A DNA stretch of 14,406 nt. It comes from Bacteroidota bacterium. Lineage in GTDB: Bacteria > Bacteroidota > Ignavibacteria > Ignavibacteriales > Ignavibacteriaceae. The position numbers were made by a program, and so were the translations under genes. Location of the stretch: positions 1 through 14,406 of the forward strand of contig JAEXTR010000095.1 of the NCBI GenBank assembly GCA_023406915.1. The letters are read 5' to 3'. Below are positions 12,697 to 14,406 of the stretch, piece by piece; the first letter of the stretch is position 1; each line of letters begins with the position of its first letter. Below the pieces are notes generated by a model. That model ran no database searches, was not told the DNA's origin, and was given only the letters and a program-made list of their open reading frames with translations.

Positions 12697-14406
12697 TTAG
12701 TTGTTCAGCAGTTTTCCATCTTTGAACATGGCAAGCATACTCTCCAGCTTCGAAACATCCTTACCGCCGGCGGTTGCAAGGTGAGGTTTTCCGCCACCGT
12801 TGCCACCCAATTCCTTTGCAGCAGCACCAACGATCTTACCCGCACTGAAACCCTTGTCTTTAATCAAACCGTCAGTTACAACACACACAAGGCTTACCTT
12901 GTCATCATGAACAGATGCCAGCAGTCCTACGCCTGATTTCATTTTTTCCCGTAAGGTGTCAGCAAGCATTTTCAGCTCATCCATAGATTCTGTGGCAATG
13001 GTTGTACCAACCAGAATAAACCCATCCTTACTGATCGCCTGATCAATCATTGAGTCAAGTTGTGATCTGCTCTGCTGCAGGTGTAGTGCTGTCAGTTCTT
13101 TTTCAAGTTTCTTTTTGGTCTCAGTCAGCTCAGAAATCTTTGATTCAGCTTCACGGACTTTCTCCATCTGCTGGTACAGGTATTCCTCGGCACCTTTTCC
13201 GGTAACGGCTTCAATCCTACGGACACCGCTGGCAATAGAAGACTCGCTCACGATCTTGAACAGGCCAATCTCTGAGGAGTTTTTCACATGCGTGCCACCG
13301 CAGAACTCCATACTGATATCACCAAACTGCACCACATTGACATAATCACCATATTTATCACCAAAGAATGAGAGGGCACCCATCGCTTTTGCTTCATTCA
13401 GTTCAATTTGTTTATGATGCTGAATCGGAATGTTTCTCCGTAACTGTTCATTCACCGTCTGCTCAATCAACCGGATTTCTTCTGCGGTGACTTTTGCCGG
13501 ATGGTTAAAGTCGAATCTCAGCCTGTCTGGCCCCACATAAGAACCTGCCTGCTGGATATGGGTTCCAAGCAGATTACGCATTGCTGCATGCAGGAAATGT
13601 GTTGCCGAGTGGTTACGCATAATATCATACCGGCGCACTGCATCAATCTGTGCAAGTACTTTTGTACCAACAGTAACAGGCAGTTCCTGAAGATTTTCTA
13701 CAATATGCACCACCTTATCCGCCACTTTCATGACGTCCACCACTGGCAAACTGATACTTTCGATAATGAGAGTCCCGCGGTCAGATATCTGTCCGCCAGC
13801 CTCAACATAGAAGGGAGATTTATCAAGAACCACAAAATCTACCGTCCCATCTTTCCGTACTGCCAGAATCTCTGAAGGGGTTTGCATAGCATCGTATCCG
13901 GTAAACTGTGTAGCCGGCACGCCTTCAAGATCCCAGTCAGTTGCTGTAGCAGTCTGGATATGGGTAGATGCGAGCTTCTGGCGGGTTGCCTCACGGGCGC
14001 GTGCTTTCTGTTCTTCCATCAGCCTGTTGAATCCATCCTGATCAACAATCAATCCGGCTTCATTTGCCATAACCATCGTGAGATCTACCGGGAATCCAAA
14101 TGTGTCATACAATTTAAACACATCTTCACCCTGGATGGTATTGCTTCCCTCTGAACGCAGTTTCTGAGAGATGCTTTCAAACAGCTCAATCCCACGGTCG
14201 AGGGTATGGTTAAAGCTCACTTCCTCACCCTGGATGACGCGCTTGATATGATCTTTCTTCTCAATGATCTCAGGGAAGACATCACCCATGGAATCAGCAA
14301 GCACATCAACCAGCTGATACAGGAATGGCTCCCGCATAGAAAGCTTCCTTGCATACCGGGCTGCCCTTCTTAAAATTCTTCTCAGCACATATCCCCGCCC
14401 TTCATT
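12697..14406 (-). CDS. alaS: Alanyl-tRNA synthetase, C-terminal two thirds (cut by window edge)
   Basis: AlaRS charges tRNA-Ala and hydrolyses mischarged Ser/Gly-tRNA-Ala in the cytosol. The 569 visible residues start inside the conserved NEGRGYVLRRILRRA block at the window edge, so about 300 residues of the aminoacylation domain lie beyond 14406. The helical tRNA-recognition region follows. The editing domain carries the zinc motif H266-S-A-T-H270 and C369-G-G-T-H373 (fragment numbering). The spacing of 99 residues matches the E. coli enzyme to within one. A coiled-coil linker (ESKISELTETKKKLEKEL) and a C-terminal C-Ala/DHHA1 domain with GGNGGGKPHLATAGG near the end complete the usual architecture. 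All editing residues are present. The gene converges on the chemoreceptor. Confidence 0.97.
   Translation of the reverse strand, partial: NEGRGYVLRRILRRAARYARKLSMREPFLYQLVDVLADSMGDVFPEIIEKKDHIKRVIQGEEVSFNHTLDRGIELFESISQKLRSEGSNTIQGEDVFKLYDTFGFPVDLTMVMANEAGLIVDQDGFNRLMEEQKARAREATRQKLASTHIQTATATDWDLEGVPATQFTGYDAMQTPSEILAVRKDGTVDFVVLDKSPFYVEAGGQISDRGTLIIESISLPVVDVMKVADKVVHIVENLQELPVTVGTKVLAQIDAVRRYDIMRNHSATHFLHAAMRNLLGTHIQQAGSYVGPDRLRFDFNHPAKVTAEEIRLIEQTVNEQLRRNIPIQHHKQIELNEAKAMGALSFFGDKYGDYVNVVQFGDISMEFCGGTHVKNSSEIGLFKIVSESSIASGVRRIEAVTGKGAEEYLYQQMEKVREAESKISELTETKKKLEKELTALHLQQSRSQLDSMIDQAISKDGFILVGTTIATESMDELKMLADTLREKMKSGVGLLASVHDDKVSLVCVVTDGLIKDKGFSAGKIVGAAAKELGGNGGGKPHLATAGGKDVSKLESMLAMFKDGKLLNN

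Noticed and set aside
1..14406. Mobile elements, CRISPR arrays, tRNA or rRNA genes, toxin-antitoxin or defence genes
   Set aside because: I found no transposase or integrase coding, direct-repeat arrays, tRNA-like cloverleaf segments or small toxin-antitoxin pairs. All long open frames are explained by the listed genes.

Overview
The window looks like ordinary chromosomal DNA from a Gram-negative bacterium. An outer membrane is implied by a TonB C-terminal-domain protein, a lipoprotein-type MsrA and an exported metallopeptidase. Base composition is moderate to slightly AT-rich. Some starts have good Shine-Dalgarno sequences and others have none. Together with the protein types, this suggests a relative of the Bacteroidota/Chlorobiota group. 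That placement is an inference and cannot be settled from this sequence. There are no tRNA, rRNA, IS, phage or CRISPR signatures.

Layout from left to right. (1) Positions 1-578, minus strand: the N-terminal two thirds of glutamate formimidoyltransferase, cut by the window edge. (2) Positions 736-2583, plus strand: an unrecognised 615-residue protein with a helical N-terminal half and two coiled coils around a pair of membrane helices. Its upstream gap holds two inverted repeats. A strong shared terminator (2609-2644) separates it from (3) an exported M2/M3-like zinc peptidase on the minus strand (2650-4350). (4) Divergent from the peptidase is a lipoprotein-type MsrA (4440-5111). (5) Converging on msrA, with only 13 bp between stops, is a three-gene minus-strand operon (9669 to 5125) with overlapping reading frames: a double-PAS coiled-coil protein, an iron-dependent alcohol dehydrogenase-like protein of ErcA type, and a soluble hybrid histidine kinase with three PAS domains. 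(6) Divergent from the operon is a small TonB-domain protein (9931-10335). Its putative promoter has an 18-bp palindrome filling the spacer. (7) A plus-strand chemoreceptor with serial HAMP-like units follows (10475-12556), ending at a terminator hairpin. (8) The C-terminal two thirds of alanyl-tRNA synthetase (12697-14406, minus strand) runs off the right edge.

The most interesting block is the PAS / ErcA-like / hybrid kinase operon. In Pseudomonas aeruginosa, ErcA is an Fe-ADH-like protein encoded next to the cytosolic sensor kinase ErcS, and both act in regulating ethanol oxidation. Here a similar pairing is locked into one translationally coupled unit with an extra PAS-only partner. No DNA-binding output gene is visible. 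The simplest reading is a cytosolic sensory complex in which a dehydrogenase-like protein takes part in signal perception. This is inference from gene order and family resemblance.
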